Source of the DNA: S012-113 sp965368405
GTDB taxonomy: Bacteria; Bacteroidota; Bacteroidia; Cytophagales; Cyclobacteriaceae
DNA: 42,738 nt
Reading direction: 5' to 3'
Assembly: GCA_965368405.1 (NCBI GenBank)
Contig: CBDUMS010000020.1
Location: 1-42,738, forward strand
The notes beneath the pieces are model-generated. The model was not told where the DNA came from, searched no databases, and worked only from the letters and a program-made list of their open reading frames with translations. A program made the translations under genes and the position numbers. How positions within the stretch are numbered: the stretch's first letter is position 1; every line of letters starts with the position of its first letter. Of this stretch, positions 26,345-34,662 are shown piece by piece.

Positions 26345-26992
26345 TTAGTCCTTTGCTTTCTCTTTGATGGTGCTCAAAGCCATTGTATAATTCTCTTCTA
26401 GTGCTTCAAGCCCTACGGCTCCTCTTCCCAGAGCGAAAAATTGTTCGTTTGCATACAATATCGTGGTAGGAAATCCAGTAACCCCTAATTTTCCAGACAG
26501 TTCAAAATCCTGACGCGTATAAGTAAGATATTTTTCATCCTTCATTTTTTCAAGGAAGGTCGACGGTTCCAGGCCAAACTCCTCTGCTATTTCAGCATAA
26601 TGCTCGGTGTCTGTAGGGCCTATTCCATCATAATAAATTGCTCTTTGAATTCTAGAAGCAAATGCTAATTGGTGCTCAGGCCTTGATTCTTTGAAAACCG
26701 TTAATGCTACTGAAGGGGGTATCGAGTCGAAAATCACTTCACCTTCAACCATCGTTTTATTTAAAAAAGTGTCACCAAATTTAATTCCGGTTTTCTCCTC
26801 TACGGTTTTATAAGAATTTGAAATATAGTGCGCCATTTCTCTTAGCGGACCTACACGGTCGTTAACCACCATGCCGCCAGATATTACCTGGATATCAAAT
26901 TCAGTTTTATGATTGCTGGCAAATTCAGTAATTATTTTAGAGAAGCCGTAGCACCAGCCACAAAGTGGATCATAAACGTAGAGCAGAGTCAT
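26345..26992 (-). CDS. DsbA-family thioredoxin-fold oxidoreductase
   Basis: The 215-residue protein has an N-terminal CGWC active site (Cys11, Cys14) in YVYDPLCGWCYGFS and the cis-Pro region GVTGFPTTIL at the C-terminal half, with an inserted helical domain between, as in DsbA/FrnE-like proteins (COG3531 type). No signal peptide is visible, so it is probably cytoplasmic and not a periplasmic disulphide oxidase. It is downstream of the trans-sulfuration gene (70 bp gap) on the same strand. Confidence 0.88.
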   Translation of the reverse strand: MTLLYVYDPLCGWCYGFSKIITEFASNHKTEFDIQVISGGMVVNDRVGPLREMAHYISNSYKTVEEKTGIKFGDTFLNKTMVEGEVIFDSIPPSVALTVFKESRPEHQLAFASRIQRAIYYDGIGPTDTEHYAEIAEEFGLEPSTFLEKMKDEKYLTYTRQDFELSGKLGVTGFPTTILYANEQFFALGRGAVGLEALEENYTMALSTIKEKAKD

Positions 26993-27062
26993 ATTATCGA
27001 ACTAATGAAACTAATAATTTGTAGGTCAACAAGCCACCAGAACAATCAGTTCAATGATGGTT

Positions 27063-28322
27063 CTATTTAATTGCATCCAATGCCTGGCCAATATCCCAAA
27101 TTAAATCTTTGGGGTTTTCTACGCCTATGGATACCCTTACCAAACTGTCGGTAATACCAATTGCCTTTTTATCATCATCGTCAACGTCGGCATGGGTCAT
27201 GGTTTTAGGGTGCTGGGCAAGGGATTCTGTACTGCCCAGGCTCACGGCCAGTTTAATGAGCTTTAAGCTATTTAAGAATTTGAAAGCTTCTGGTTCACCT
27301 CCTTTTATATCAAAGGCAAGCATAGCTCCTGGGGAGCTGTACTGTCGCTTATAAATCTCGTACTGAGGATCATCTTCTTGGATCAAGCCAAGATAATGGA
27401 CTTTGCTTATCTTCTGATGGGTAGTTAAAAAATCTGCTACCTCAACTGCATTTTTAGCTTGAGTCTCCATTCTGGTCTTTAAAGTTTCTAAACTACGCAT
27501 CAATAACCAACCCGTCCAAGGTCCGGCCATATTGCCCAAAAATGTGCGTAACCCTTTAACTCTTTTCATTAGTTCCGATGACCCCAGACAGGCGCCTGCG
27601 ATAACATCACTATGACCTCCAATATATTTTGTGGCTGAATAAAGGACTAAATCGGCACCATGCGCCAACGGGTGCGACCAGAGCGGCCCCATATAGGTGT
27701 TATCCACAGCCACATATACTGGTTTATCCTCTGCGGCAATCTCATTAGCAATCTCACGCAGCATCGAAATGTCTACCATGGCATTGGTAGGGTTTGCTGG
27801 AGTTTCTGTGTAGATCATTCCAACTTTCCCAACAGCATCATGTTTCTTAATAATATCAAGAATTTCGTCCTTAGATCTTCCTGCCCTGAATCCAATAGGT
27901 TTTATCCCAAACCGAGGCAAAACATGGTTAATAAAATGATCGGTGCCTCCATAAACAGGTCCACTATAAACCACATAGTCGCCCGGGTTTAAGAACTCCA
28001 GTAGAACCGTTGTAATAGCAGACATGCCGCTTTCAAAGACCGCGCATTCTTCAGCACCATCCCAAAGAGTTAATCGGTTCTCCAGAATCTCGAGGTCGGG
28101 GTTATTGAGTCGGCTGTAAATTAAGCCCAACTCTTCATTGGGCTCTTTTTCACGCAGACCATAGGCCACCTCAAAAAAGGCCTTCCCTTCTTCTGCCGAT
28201 TTAAAAGTGAAGGTACTGGTTTGAAAAATGGGACATTTAATGGCTCCCTCAGAAAGCTCTGATTTATATCCATAAGACATCATTAAACTTTCTGGATGAA
28301 GATTCTGAGGATATTCGCTCAT
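27063..28322 (-). CDS. Cystathionine gamma-synthase/methionine gamma-lyase-family enzyme
   Basis: The 419-residue fold-I PLP enzyme of the Cys/Met metabolism family has YSATKYIGGHSDVIAGA with PLP lysine Lys232, the YSRLNNPDLEILENRL motif near the start, and the AVDNTYMGPLW segment. The family includes cystathionine gamma-synthase, cystathionine beta/gamma-lyase, O-acetylhomoserine sulfhydrylase and methionine gamma-lyase, which cannot be separated reliably here. The insert AYGLREKEPNEELG after residue 53 is characteristic of one Bacteroidota subgroup annotated at family level. It begins 11 bp after the DUF3127 gene. Confidence 0.9.
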   Translation of the reverse strand: MSEYPQNLHPESLMMSYGYKSELSEGAIKCPIFQTSTFTFKSAEEGKAFFEVAYGLREKEPNEELGLIYSRLNNPDLEILENRLTLWDGAEECAVFESGMSAITTVLLEFLNPGDYVVYSGPVYGGTDHFINHVLPRFGIKPIGFRAGRSKDEILDIIKKHDAVGKVGMIYTETPANPTNAMVDISMLREIANEIAAEDKPVYVAVDNTYMGPLWSHPLAHGADLVLYSATKYIGGHSDVIAGACLGSSELMKRVKGLRTFLGNMAGPWTGWLLMRSLETLKTRMETQAKNAVEVADFLTTHQKISKVHYLGLIQEDDPQYEIYKRQYSSPGAMLAFDIKGGEPEAFKFLNSLKLIKLAVSLGSTESLAQHPKTMTHADVDDDDKKAIGITDSLVRVSIGVENPKDLIWDIGQALDAIK

Positions 28323-28333
28323 GACTTTAGGGG

Positions 28334-28699
28334 TTAGAAGGGTAAATTATTATCATCTGAACCATCGGATAACCACTCCGGCTCTTCGCTTGCTGGAGCT
28401 TCTGTGGTGTTTTGAGATCCGGCATTTTTAGCCAAGCGCCACGCTTGCAACGAGTTAAAATATTTAACAACACCTTGGGGATCGGTCCACTTGCGGCCTT
28501 TTAAATTAAAGCTCACGTCTATTTCATCGCCAACTTTGTATTGGTCGAGAATATCACACTTATCCTGAATTAGCTCAAATTTTATATACTCAGGATACTG
28601 TGGGTTCTCGCTGTACTCTACAACAAATTCTCGCTTGCGAAAACTACTACTTACTTGTGCGGTGTCTGAAATTTCAATAATCTTCCCTATAATATTCAT
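28334..28699 (-). CDS. DUF3127 protein with SSB-like acidic C-terminal tip
   Basis: The 121-residue protein matches DUF3127, found widely in Bacteroidota. The body looks like a small beta-barrel: strands in GKIIEISDTAQVSSSF, REFVVEYSE, IKFELIQDKC and the GDEIDVSFNLKGRKW region, ending in YFNSLQAWRL. A flexible Ser/Glu-rich linker follows, and the last residues are DDNNLPF, which resembles the conserved DDDIPF tip through which single-stranded-DNA-binding proteins recruit partners. An OB-fold, SSB-related role is an inference. It is the first gene of a probable operon with the trans-sulfuration enzyme and the DsbA-like protein, and has a consensus promoter. Confidence 0.85.
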   Translation of the reverse strand: MNIIGKIIEISDTAQVSSSFRKREFVVEYSENPQYPEYIKFELIQDKCDILDQYKVGDEIDVSFNLKGRKWTDPQGVVKYFNSLQAWRLAKNAGSQNTTEAPASEEPEWLSDGSDDNNLPF

Positions 28700-28722
28700 T
28701 CTTTATTGTTTTTTTCTGATAT

Positions 28723-28730
28723 CAAAGGTA
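28723..28730 (-). promoter_or_regulatory. -7 promoter element of the DUF3127 gene
   Basis: The minus strand reads TACCTTTG, an exact TAnnTTTG match, 23 bp before the ATG at 28699. With the plus-strand element at 28776-28783 it forms a divergent promoter pair in the 124-bp intergenic region. Confidence 0.55.
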
Positions 28731-28775
28731 CAAAAATTGAACATTGATTCGGAGTTAAAACCTTAATGGAGTAGT

Positions 28776-28783
28776 TATTTTTG
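28776..28783 (+). promoter_or_regulatory. -7 promoter element of the 28824 operon
   Basis: TATTTTTG matches TAnnTTTG and lies 40 bp before the ATG at 28824. A predicted leader of about 35 nt follows. Confidence 0.5.
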
Positions 28784-28823
28784 TAGTACAAAGCGCAAGC
28801 TATTATTTGCTCAAAATTCAATT

Positions 28824-29051
28824 ATGACATCCAAACGAGATAGAAGTGAAATTTACGCTTCATTCAATATAATACGAGTAGGTAAAAGGTACCGCTTGGT
28901 TAACTACGGAGAAACTCATGAATTTGAAATTCTAGAAATATTTAATGAGGAGAACTGCATCGTACGCTCTTTAGATACGTTAGAAAAGTATAACCTTTCT
29001 GAATTAGTGCAATACGGAAAAGGGGATGACTTTGATTTTGAGGAAATATGA
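28824..29051 (+). CDS. Small hypothetical protein, first gene of a three-gene operon
   Basis: The 75-residue protein has no recognised family. The central part looks like a small beta-sheet domain (KRYRLVNYGETHEFEILEIF, then NCIVRSLDTLEKYNL) and the C-terminus is acidic (GDDFDFEEI). The start is fixed by an upstream promoter and by its ATGA overlap with the next gene, which makes it a real translated gene despite its size. Confidence 0.75.
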   Translation: MTSKRDRSEIYASFNIIRVGKRYRLVNYGETHEFEILEIFNEENCIVRSLDTLEKYNLSELVQYGKGDDFDFEEI

Positions 29052-29260
29052 AATCATTAGGTATACTGCTGGTATTCGTATTAGTACTACAGGTGGTGCT
29101 CTTTATTTATGGTAGAAAATATCGTAAAAAAATTAAAGACTCCGTAGTCGAACGCTACAACCTTAAGTCTCGAGGAGATGCCTGGCGTGCACTTGCCGAC
29201 CCTAATATCCCAGAAGAAGACAAAAACGAAATTAGAAAGCTATATGAGGGTGAGGAATAA
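29048..29260 (+). CDS. Small single-pass membrane protein
   Basis: The 70-residue protein has one N-terminal hydrophobic helix (~4-20) followed by a basic segment (GRKYRKKIKDS) and an acidic, helical cytoplasmic tail, so it is a small inner-membrane protein. Its ATG overlaps the upstream stop as ATGA and it shares 17 bp with the downstream lipoprotein gene, which indicates translational coupling. No family was recognised. Confidence 0.72.
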   Translation: MKSLGILLVFVLVLQVVLFIYGRKYRKKIKDSVVERYNLKSRGDAWRALADPNIPEEDKNEIRKLYEGEE

Positions 29261-29777
29261 ATTAATTGTGGCACTGTTACTTCCGTTTTTATGGCTAGTT
29301 GCCTGTGCGCCAAAGGTTGTGGGCATTTACAATCCAAATCAACTTAAGACCAAACCAAAAACATTTTATGTTTATGGTATCGAAGAATTAAAATCATTAC
29401 CCGAAGAAGAGCAAAAGCTTAATGCACAATTGGTGGAAATAATATCATCAGATTTAACCAGAAAGGGGCTAAAACAGAGTGCACTGGCCGACATTTACGT
29501 AAGTTTTATCATCAATGTACATTCTTCGCAAGAATCGAGAGAGCAACCAATGAACTACTGGGATTATCGATATAATAATAATTATTTATTCTCTCCCAAT
29601 ATCTCCACAAGGAACTATAAGGAAGGGGTTTTCATCATCGATATCAAAAATCAGGATAACAAGCTTGTGTGGCAGGGAAACAAAACCTTTAAGTTATCCA
29701 GTAGAGAAAGTGTACGTGAAATCTTACCTGAATTATGCACGGAAGTAATTAATAGCTTTGATCTTGCCAAACTTTAA
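29244..29777 (+). CDS. DUF4136 lipoprotein
   Basis: I choose the ATG at 29244 because it opens a lipoprotein signal peptide (MRVRNKLIVALLLPFLWLVAC, lipid Cys21) and overlaps the previous gene by 17 bp; the longer upstream frame lies entirely within that gene. The 177-residue product has the DUF4136 pattern, with KTFYVYGIEE, NAQLVEIISSDLTRKGLKQ, ADIYVSFIINVHSS and the conserved FIIDIKNQDNKLVWQG segment. DUF4136 proteins are envelope lipoproteins of unknown function. It ends 14 bp from the convergent LolC/E-type permease gene. Confidence 0.85.
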   Translation: MRVRNKLIVALLLPFLWLVACAPKVVGIYNPNQLKTKPKTFYVYGIEELKSLPEEEQKLNAQLVEIISSDLTRKGLKQSALADIYVSFIINVHSSQESREQPMNYWDYRYNNNYLFSPNISTRNYKEGVFIIDIKNQDNKLVWQGNKTFKLSSRESVREILPELCTEVINSFDLAKL

Positions 29778-29791
29778 TGGCTGCTGATGGG

Positions 29792-31003
29792 CTATTGCCT
29801 GCCATAGTTAACCGCCATGGTTGCCGGGCGTATGGATGCAATAATCGTAATTAGAACGATAACTAAACTGGTGGCAAGAAAATCTTGCCATTCCATCGCC
29901 ACGGGATAATAATTTATAACCGAAGTCTCCAAGCCCATTCCTATCAGGCCAATCGTATCCTGGAGCCAGCAAACTACATATCCCAGCGTAAGCCCAAATA
30001 CCGCACCCGACAAGCTAATAATTGCTCCCTCAGCTATGAATATAGTTCTTACCTGGTTAGCCGTTGCACCCATCGCAAAGAACATGGTTAGATCCCTTTT
30101 TTTATCTATGGCGAGCATCGATAGTGCGAAGAAAATATTTATAGAGCTTACCCCAAGAATGAAGCTAAATGTTATAAAGACAAATAGTTTTTCAATTTTC
30201 ACGGTCCGCAGCATCACCGCATGCTGCTCATCGGCACCTAACACCTTGTATTGACTCCCTAACTTCTCTTGCAATGAAGAAATCGTTGAATTACCATAAC
30301 CCTCTGATAATCGAACTTCGAGCGCTGTAACCTTATCCTCATACTGCATCAGTTCTTGCATAAACTCAAGCGGTACGATAACGTACTTTTCGTCGAACTG
30401 TCTTTCTATGGCAAAAGCACCGGCTACATGTAAACTTCTTTTCGATAGCGCCGAATTAGGATTCAGGCTTTGCGTCCGTAAATTCTTAGGATAATATACC
30501 TGTAGCGATACAAAATCATTGCCCGGCGCAATGGCCAGGTTAAATTGGACTCCCTGACCGACAACAGCCATCGGCACATTACCATTCCATAATCTTAGAT
30601 TACCCTCGGTAATATTCTCTTCTAGCCGATTAACTTCAAGGTAGTTTCTACTAACGCCTTTTAGTACGGCAACCATTTCAGCATTATCATATTTCAGGTA
30701 AGCATTATCTTCAATTACTTCCACCACATCCGTAACTCCCTCCTGTGCCCGAATTATCTGAAGTAATGAGTCGTTGATAACAAATGATTTACCAACCGTT
30801 GACTCAATTTTTATATCGGGATCGAAGGTGCCGTACAGTTCCTTAAGTAGGCCTTCGAGGCCATTAAATACAGATAAGATAACTACCAGCGCCATTGTAG
30901 CAATACCAACTACCAACATAGATATGATAGAGATAATATTGATAAAGTTCTTCTTGTTTTTAGACCAGAAGTACTTGCGCGCTATGAGGGCCGGAAAATT
31001 CAA
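29792..31003 (-). CDS. FtsX/LolC-E-type ABC transporter permease
   Basis: The 403-residue inner-membrane protein has one N-terminal helix (~20-47), a large periplasmic domain (~50-270) and three C-terminal helices, the layout of LolC/LolE/MacB-type permeases. The opening FIARKYFWSKNKKNFIN-like motif (here LIARKYFWSKNKKNFIN) is typical of the lipoprotein-releasing permease group. The likely function is lipoprotein extraction from the inner membrane or a related ABC task. No ATPase gene is adjacent; it would be encoded elsewhere. It lies 3 bp after rbfA on the same strand. Confidence 0.85.
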   Translation of the reverse strand: MNFPALIARKYFWSKNKKNFINIISIISMLVVGIATMALVVILSVFNGLEGLLKELYGTFDPDIKIESTVGKSFVINDSLLQIIRAQEGVTDVVEVIEDNAYLKYDNAEMVAVLKGVSRNYLEVNRLEENITEGNLRLWNGNVPMAVVGQGVQFNLAIAPGNDFVSLQVYYPKNLRTQSLNPNSALSKRSLHVAGAFAIERQFDEKYVIVPLEFMQELMQYEDKVTALEVRLSEGYGNSTISSLQEKLGSQYKVLGADEQHAVMLRTVKIEKLFVFITFSFILGVSSINIFFALSMLAIDKKRDLTMFFAMGATANQVRTIFIAEGAIISLSGAVFGLTLGYVVCWLQDTIGLIGMGLETSVINYYPVAMEWQDFLATSLVIVLITIIASIRPATMAVNYGRQ

Positions 31004-31006
31004 GGT

Positions 31007-31384
31007 CTAGTCTTCGTCGTTATCCGCTTGTTCTGGTGGTATTTCAAGGTCGCGGAATAAAGTATCGATATGCGATGCCCGCTCTTCGGTGTCATCGTGA
31101 AAAAACCGTAAATCGGGTACAATTCGAGCCTGTTTACCTATTTTTCTTCCTAATTCTCCACGAATATGGCTTTTTTTAGCGGCAAGTGCCTCCATCACTC
31201 GATCTCCTTCGGAGGTCGGTAAAACACTTACATAAACCGACGCAATACTTAAGTCGGGTGAAACCTCTACGCCAGTAAGCGTTACAAAGGCAGGATTAAA
31301 ACTATCCCGATAATCGTGTTGAAAAATATTCGCCAGGTCGCGAAGAATAAGTTTGGCGTACTTATGCTGTCGTTTCGATTCCAT
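31007..31384 (-). CDS. rbfA: 30S ribosome-binding factor RbfA
   Basis: The 125-residue protein matches RbfA: RQHKYAKLILRDLANIFQ at the N-terminus, the KH-type fold with TLTGVEVSPDLSIASVYVSVLP, and the conserved RIVPDLRFFHDDTEERASHIDTLF segment. RbfA aids maturation of the 17S rRNA 5' end and 30S assembly, especially in the cold. The start at 31384 is followed by a basic helix as expected. It is the first gene of a two-gene unit with the permease. Confidence 0.95.
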   Translation of the reverse strand: MESKRQHKYAKLILRDLANIFQHDYRDSFNPAFVTLTGVEVSPDLSIASVYVSVLPTSEGDRVMEALAAKKSHIRGELGRKIGKQARIVPDLRFFHDDTEERASHIDTLFRDLEIPPEQADNDED

Positions 31385-31514
31385 AGTGCAACAAATTTGA
31401 AATTAAAGGTACAGATAATTACAATATTAAAGAGTTCATATACAGTACAAGTTAATTGCTATTAGTATTGCCTAAGATTTGCGAAGTTTGTACCCACCCA
31501 AAGCAGTTAAGTAA

Positions 31515-32912
31515 TTGTTCAGCCTATTTAAAATAAACGATCCGTATCGGCTTATAGCCATTGTAATTTTGGCTTTTGCCATTAAGTTACCCTATATGTT
31601 GGGTGGGTGCGATTATCCTGAGATGTATCGCTGGTTGCTAATCGGTGAGGCTGTGGGCTCAACAACCATGTACTTGGGAGTTTTCGATTCCATGGCTCCG
31701 CTTGCTTCTTTTGTATACTGGTTTATCGTTTTACTTTTTGGAAAATCTACCTTAGCGCTACATGTTCTAGGTGTCGGGCTATTGGTTGTACAAGCGGTGA
31801 TTTTTAATAACCTTACCATCCGAAATAAAGTTTTCGAGCAAAACACCTATTTGCCCGCTTTCACATACCTGATTATAGCTTCCAGTCATTATAGCTTAAG
31901 TGTATTCTCGCCCGTGCAAATAGGCATGACCTTTGTTCTACTAGCCTTTGGACAGCTGCTCTCTCATGTTGAGTTTCGCGCCAAGCGTGATGAACAGATA
32001 ATGAGCATTGGTTTACTCATTGGCCTCGCGAGTATGTTCTATTTACGATTGATCATTTTCCTCCCCATTATCATAATTATTCTGCTCGTCTTTACCAGTA
32101 CTTTAAGTAGGCGATATATTATTATTACCCTGAGCACCCTGATTCCTCTTTTTATTGCCATGGCCTATTACTGGATAATACAGGGTTCCATTGGATATTT
32201 CCTGGTTAATTTTATTAACCCTGAGTTTGATCTCGACTTCTCGGTCTATGCCGATATAATCAGTAACTATATCTTGCTGGGGCCGCTCTTATTGTTCTGG
32301 ACAATGGGTTTTATAACCATGCCTAAACAAAGGAGGCTAAATAATTACCAGAACCGGCTCGCTCAATTATTCTTCGTGTCCGGCATTCTGTCGCTATCCA
32401 TTATCTCGCTGGCCAATACTAATGTGTCTACGGTAATGGTTATTCTACTGCCTATCAGTGCTTTCTTTGCCTCTCACCTCTTTTTCCTGATTAAAAAACC
32501 TCTTACCGATTTAGGCGTTTCCCTAGCTTTTATTGGAATTACTCTTTTTATAGCCTTCGATACGGAGTTTAATATATCTGGACTTCTTCCTAAGGTGTAC
32601 ACCTCAAAAACCATCGCTGCAGATGTAGCAGAGCTTATTAAAGAAAAACGTATTTGGGTTATTGGAGATGATATTGAGCTCTATAATCAAGCAAAAATTG
32701 GAACCAGCTTTTATAATTACGCTCTCTCAAAACCCGTGCTTGATAACCTTGAATACTACGATAACCTTGTTCTTGTTGCTAATTCTGTAAACCATTTCAA
32801 GCCAGAGGTAATTCTTGATTACAACTTTCAAATGAAAAAAATAATGAAGAAAGTACCTGCTTTGGCCGAAGAGTATAATCAGGTCAGGCCATTTGTCTGG
32901 GTAAGGAAATAA
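31515..32912 (+). CDS. Polytopic membrane protein with TTG start
   Basis: The 465-residue protein has about ten to twelve hydrophobic helices and an N-terminal FSLFKINDPYRLIAIVI segment that recalls a Bacteroidota membrane family (possibly DUF6427-like), though I am not sure of the family. The start must be TTG at 31515: an in-frame TAA (31512-31514) directly precedes it, and the next ATG (28 codons in) would remove the first helix. The C-terminal ~130 residues contain a soluble-looking segment with WVIGDDIELYNQAKIGTSFYNYALSKPVL, reminiscent of the ends of glycosyltransferase-like membrane proteins. Function unknown. Confidence 0.75.
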   Translation: MFSLFKINDPYRLIAIVILAFAIKLPYMLGGCDYPEMYRWLLIGEAVGSTTMYLGVFDSMAPLASFVYWFIVLLFGKSTLALHVLGVGLLVVQAVIFNNLTIRNKVFEQNTYLPAFTYLIIASSHYSLSVFSPVQIGMTFVLLAFGQLLSHVEFRAKRDEQIMSIGLLIGLASMFYLRLIIFLPIIIIILLVFTSTLSRRYIIITLSTLIPLFIAMAYYWIIQGSIGYFLVNFINPEFDLDFSVYADIISNYILLGPLLLFWTMGFITMPKQRRLNNYQNRLAQLFFVSGILSLSIISLANTNVSTVMVILLPISAFFASHLFFLIKKPLTDLGVSLAFIGITLFIAFDTEFNISGLLPKVYTSKTIAADVAELIKEKRIWVIGDDIELYNQAKIGTSFYNYALSKPVLDNLEYYDNLVLVANSVNHFKPEVILDYNFQMKKIMKKVPALAEEYNQVRPFVWVRK

Positions 32913-32931
32913 CAGAATGAGCCTCATGCCA

Positions 32932-32939
32932 TATCTTTG
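32932..32939 (+). promoter_or_regulatory. -7 promoter element of purK
   Basis: TATCTTTG matches the consensus exactly and is 15 bases before the purK ATG at 32955, giving a predicted leader of about 10 nt. Confidence 0.55.
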
Positions 32940-32954
32940 TAAAAAAATTAATCC

Positions 32955-34094
32955 ATGACCAGTTTTTTTAAGGATTTTAAGGTTGGTGTTTTAGGTGGTG
33001 GCCAGCTAGGCAGAATGCTCATACAAGAAGCCATAAACTATAACCTCGACATAGAAGTAATAGACCCAGATCCCGAGGCACCCTGTAAAGGAATAGCACA
33101 TAAGTTCACTTGCGGTAAGCTCACCGATTACGATACGGTTTTATCCTTTGGTAGAGAGCACGCATTGTTGACCATCGAAATTGAAAATGTTAACACCGAT
33201 GCACTAAAACAGCTGGAGTCTGAAGGTGTTAAGGTTTACCCGCAGCCCGATATCATTGCATTAATTAAAAACAAGGTCGACCAAAAGACCTTTTATAAAG
33301 AGCACGACATACCAACCTCGCCATTTAAAATAGTCTCAGGACGAGCAGAGGTTAAAGACTCAAACTTCAATTATCCGTTCGTTAACAAACTAGCCACCGA
33401 AGGTTATGATGGCCGAGGTGTGCAGATAATACGCTCAGATGCCGACCTGGCAAAGGCCTTCGACAAACCAGGCCTAATCGAGGAGTTTGTGGATTTCGAA
33501 ACTGAGATATCTGTAATTGTTGCCCGCAACCCACAGGGTGAAATAAGAACATTTCCTACGGTAGAGCTTGAGTTCCACCCTGAACAAAATCTTGTAGAAT
33601 TTTTACATACCCCGGCTAAAATTGACGCCGAAATTGATGCCCGAGCGAAAATAATAGCTATCGATCTTATTAAAAAACTAGATATGGTCGGCTTATTGGC
33701 TGTTGAGATGTTTGTGACCAAGTCGGGAGATGTATTGGTAAATGAAGTTGCGCCAAGAACGCATAATAGTGGTCATCATACGATAGAGTCCTGTAAAACC
33801 TCCCAATTCAATCAACATCTTAGGGCTATTTTAGGCTTACCGCTCGGTAACACCAGTTTAGTAACCTCAGCTACCATGGTTAATCTGCTTGGGGAAGACG
33901 GGTACACGGGTAGGGCGGAGTACGAAGGTTTGAATGAAGTGCTCGAAATGAAAGGTGTATACGTTCATTTATATGGCAAAACTCTTACCAAGCCATTCAG
34001 GAAAATGGGACATGTTACGATTACCGGTGAAAAGAAAAAGCGTCTCTTAGAAAAGGCTAAATTTGTAAAAGAAACCTTAAAAGTTAAAGCATGA
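32955..34094 (+). CDS. purK: 5-(carboxyamino)imidazole ribonucleotide synthase PurK
   Basis: The 379-residue ATP-grasp enzyme carries the PurK signature VGVLGGGQLGRML at the N-terminus, the DxxxxF-type loop YPFVNKLATEGYDGRGVQ, and EVAPRTHNSGHHTIE in the C-terminal ATP-grasp part. It carboxylates AIR using ATP and bicarbonate to give N5-CAIR in de novo purine synthesis. The 3' end overlaps purE by 4 bp, so the products of successive steps are made together. A -7 element lies directly upstream. Confidence 0.97.
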   Translation: MTSFFKDFKVGVLGGGQLGRMLIQEAINYNLDIEVIDPDPEAPCKGIAHKFTCGKLTDYDTVLSFGREHALLTIEIENVNTDALKQLESEGVKVYPQPDIIALIKNKVDQKTFYKEHDIPTSPFKIVSGRAEVKDSNFNYPFVNKLATEGYDGRGVQIIRSDADLAKAFDKPGLIEEFVDFETEISVIVARNPQGEIRTFPTVELEFHPEQNLVEFLHTPAKIDAEIDARAKIIAIDLIKKLDMVGLLAVEMFVTKSGDVLVNEVAPRTHNSGHHTIESCKTSQFNQHLRAILGLPLGNTSLVTSATMVNLLGEDGYTGRAEYEGLNEVLEMKGVYVHLYGKTLTKPFRKMGHVTITGEKKKRLLEKAKFVKETLKVKA

Positions 34095-34582
34095 AAGATA
34101 CTTTAGTAAGTATAATAATGGGAAGCAAGTCTGATCTACCTGTTATGCAGGAGGCTGCCGATATCTTAAAAGCGCTTGGGGTAGGCTATGAAATTACCAT
34201 CGTATCAGCTCATCGAACTCCACACCGTATGGTGTCTTTTGCAGAGGAGGCTAAATCTCGTGGAATTAAAGTAATAATCGCAGGAGCAGGTGGCGCCGCC
34301 CATTTGCCAGGAATGGTTGCCTCTATCACGACGCTTCCTGTAATTGGGGTTCCCGTTAAGTCAAGAAACTCCATCGACGGATGGGATTCCATATTATCGA
34401 TTCTACAAATGCCAGGTGGAATACCCGTAGCCACGGTAGCCTTAGATGGGGCCAAAAATGCTGGCATTCTCGCCGCGGAGATTATTGGTGCTTTCGATGA
34501 TTCTGTAGCTGAGCGCTTGAAAAATTATAAACTTGAGCTTAAAGAAAAAGTGGAGGCCACGGCCCGCGAACTTGAGAAGTAA
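34091..34582 (+). CDS. purE: N5-CAIR mutase PurE
   Basis: The 163-residue class I PurE has the SKSDLPVMQ motif, SAHRTP active-site loop and GAGGAAHLPGMVA glycine-rich segment, and converts N5-CAIR to CAIR. It starts inside purK (ATGA overlap). Residues 123-140 (NAGILAAEIIGAFDDSVA) have a decayed near-copy at 36510-36563, about 2 kb downstream. Confidence 0.97.
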   Translation: MKDTLVSIIMGSKSDLPVMQEAADILKALGVGYEITIVSAHRTPHRMVSFAEEAKSRGIKVIIAGAGGAAHLPGMVASITTLPVIGVPVKSRNSIDGWDSILSILQMPGGIPVATVALDGAKNAGILAAEIIGAFDDSVAERLKNYKLELKEKVEATARELEK

Positions 34583-34662
34583 TTGTCAAGTAACTTAAAA
34601 AATGCCACTTTCCATTTTTATACCGCTCTCTTGAGCACAACTAATTATTAATTATCCTACCT

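Noticed and set aside
29178..29243. Upstream extension of the DUF4136 gene
   Set aside because: It reads inside the preceding small membrane-protein gene and would bury the lipoprotein signal; the ATG at 29244 gives a proper lipobox.
34605..34625. AT-rich inverted repeat after purE
   Set aside because: The arms are only A/T with one G or C, giving a weak hairpin in AT-rich DNA.
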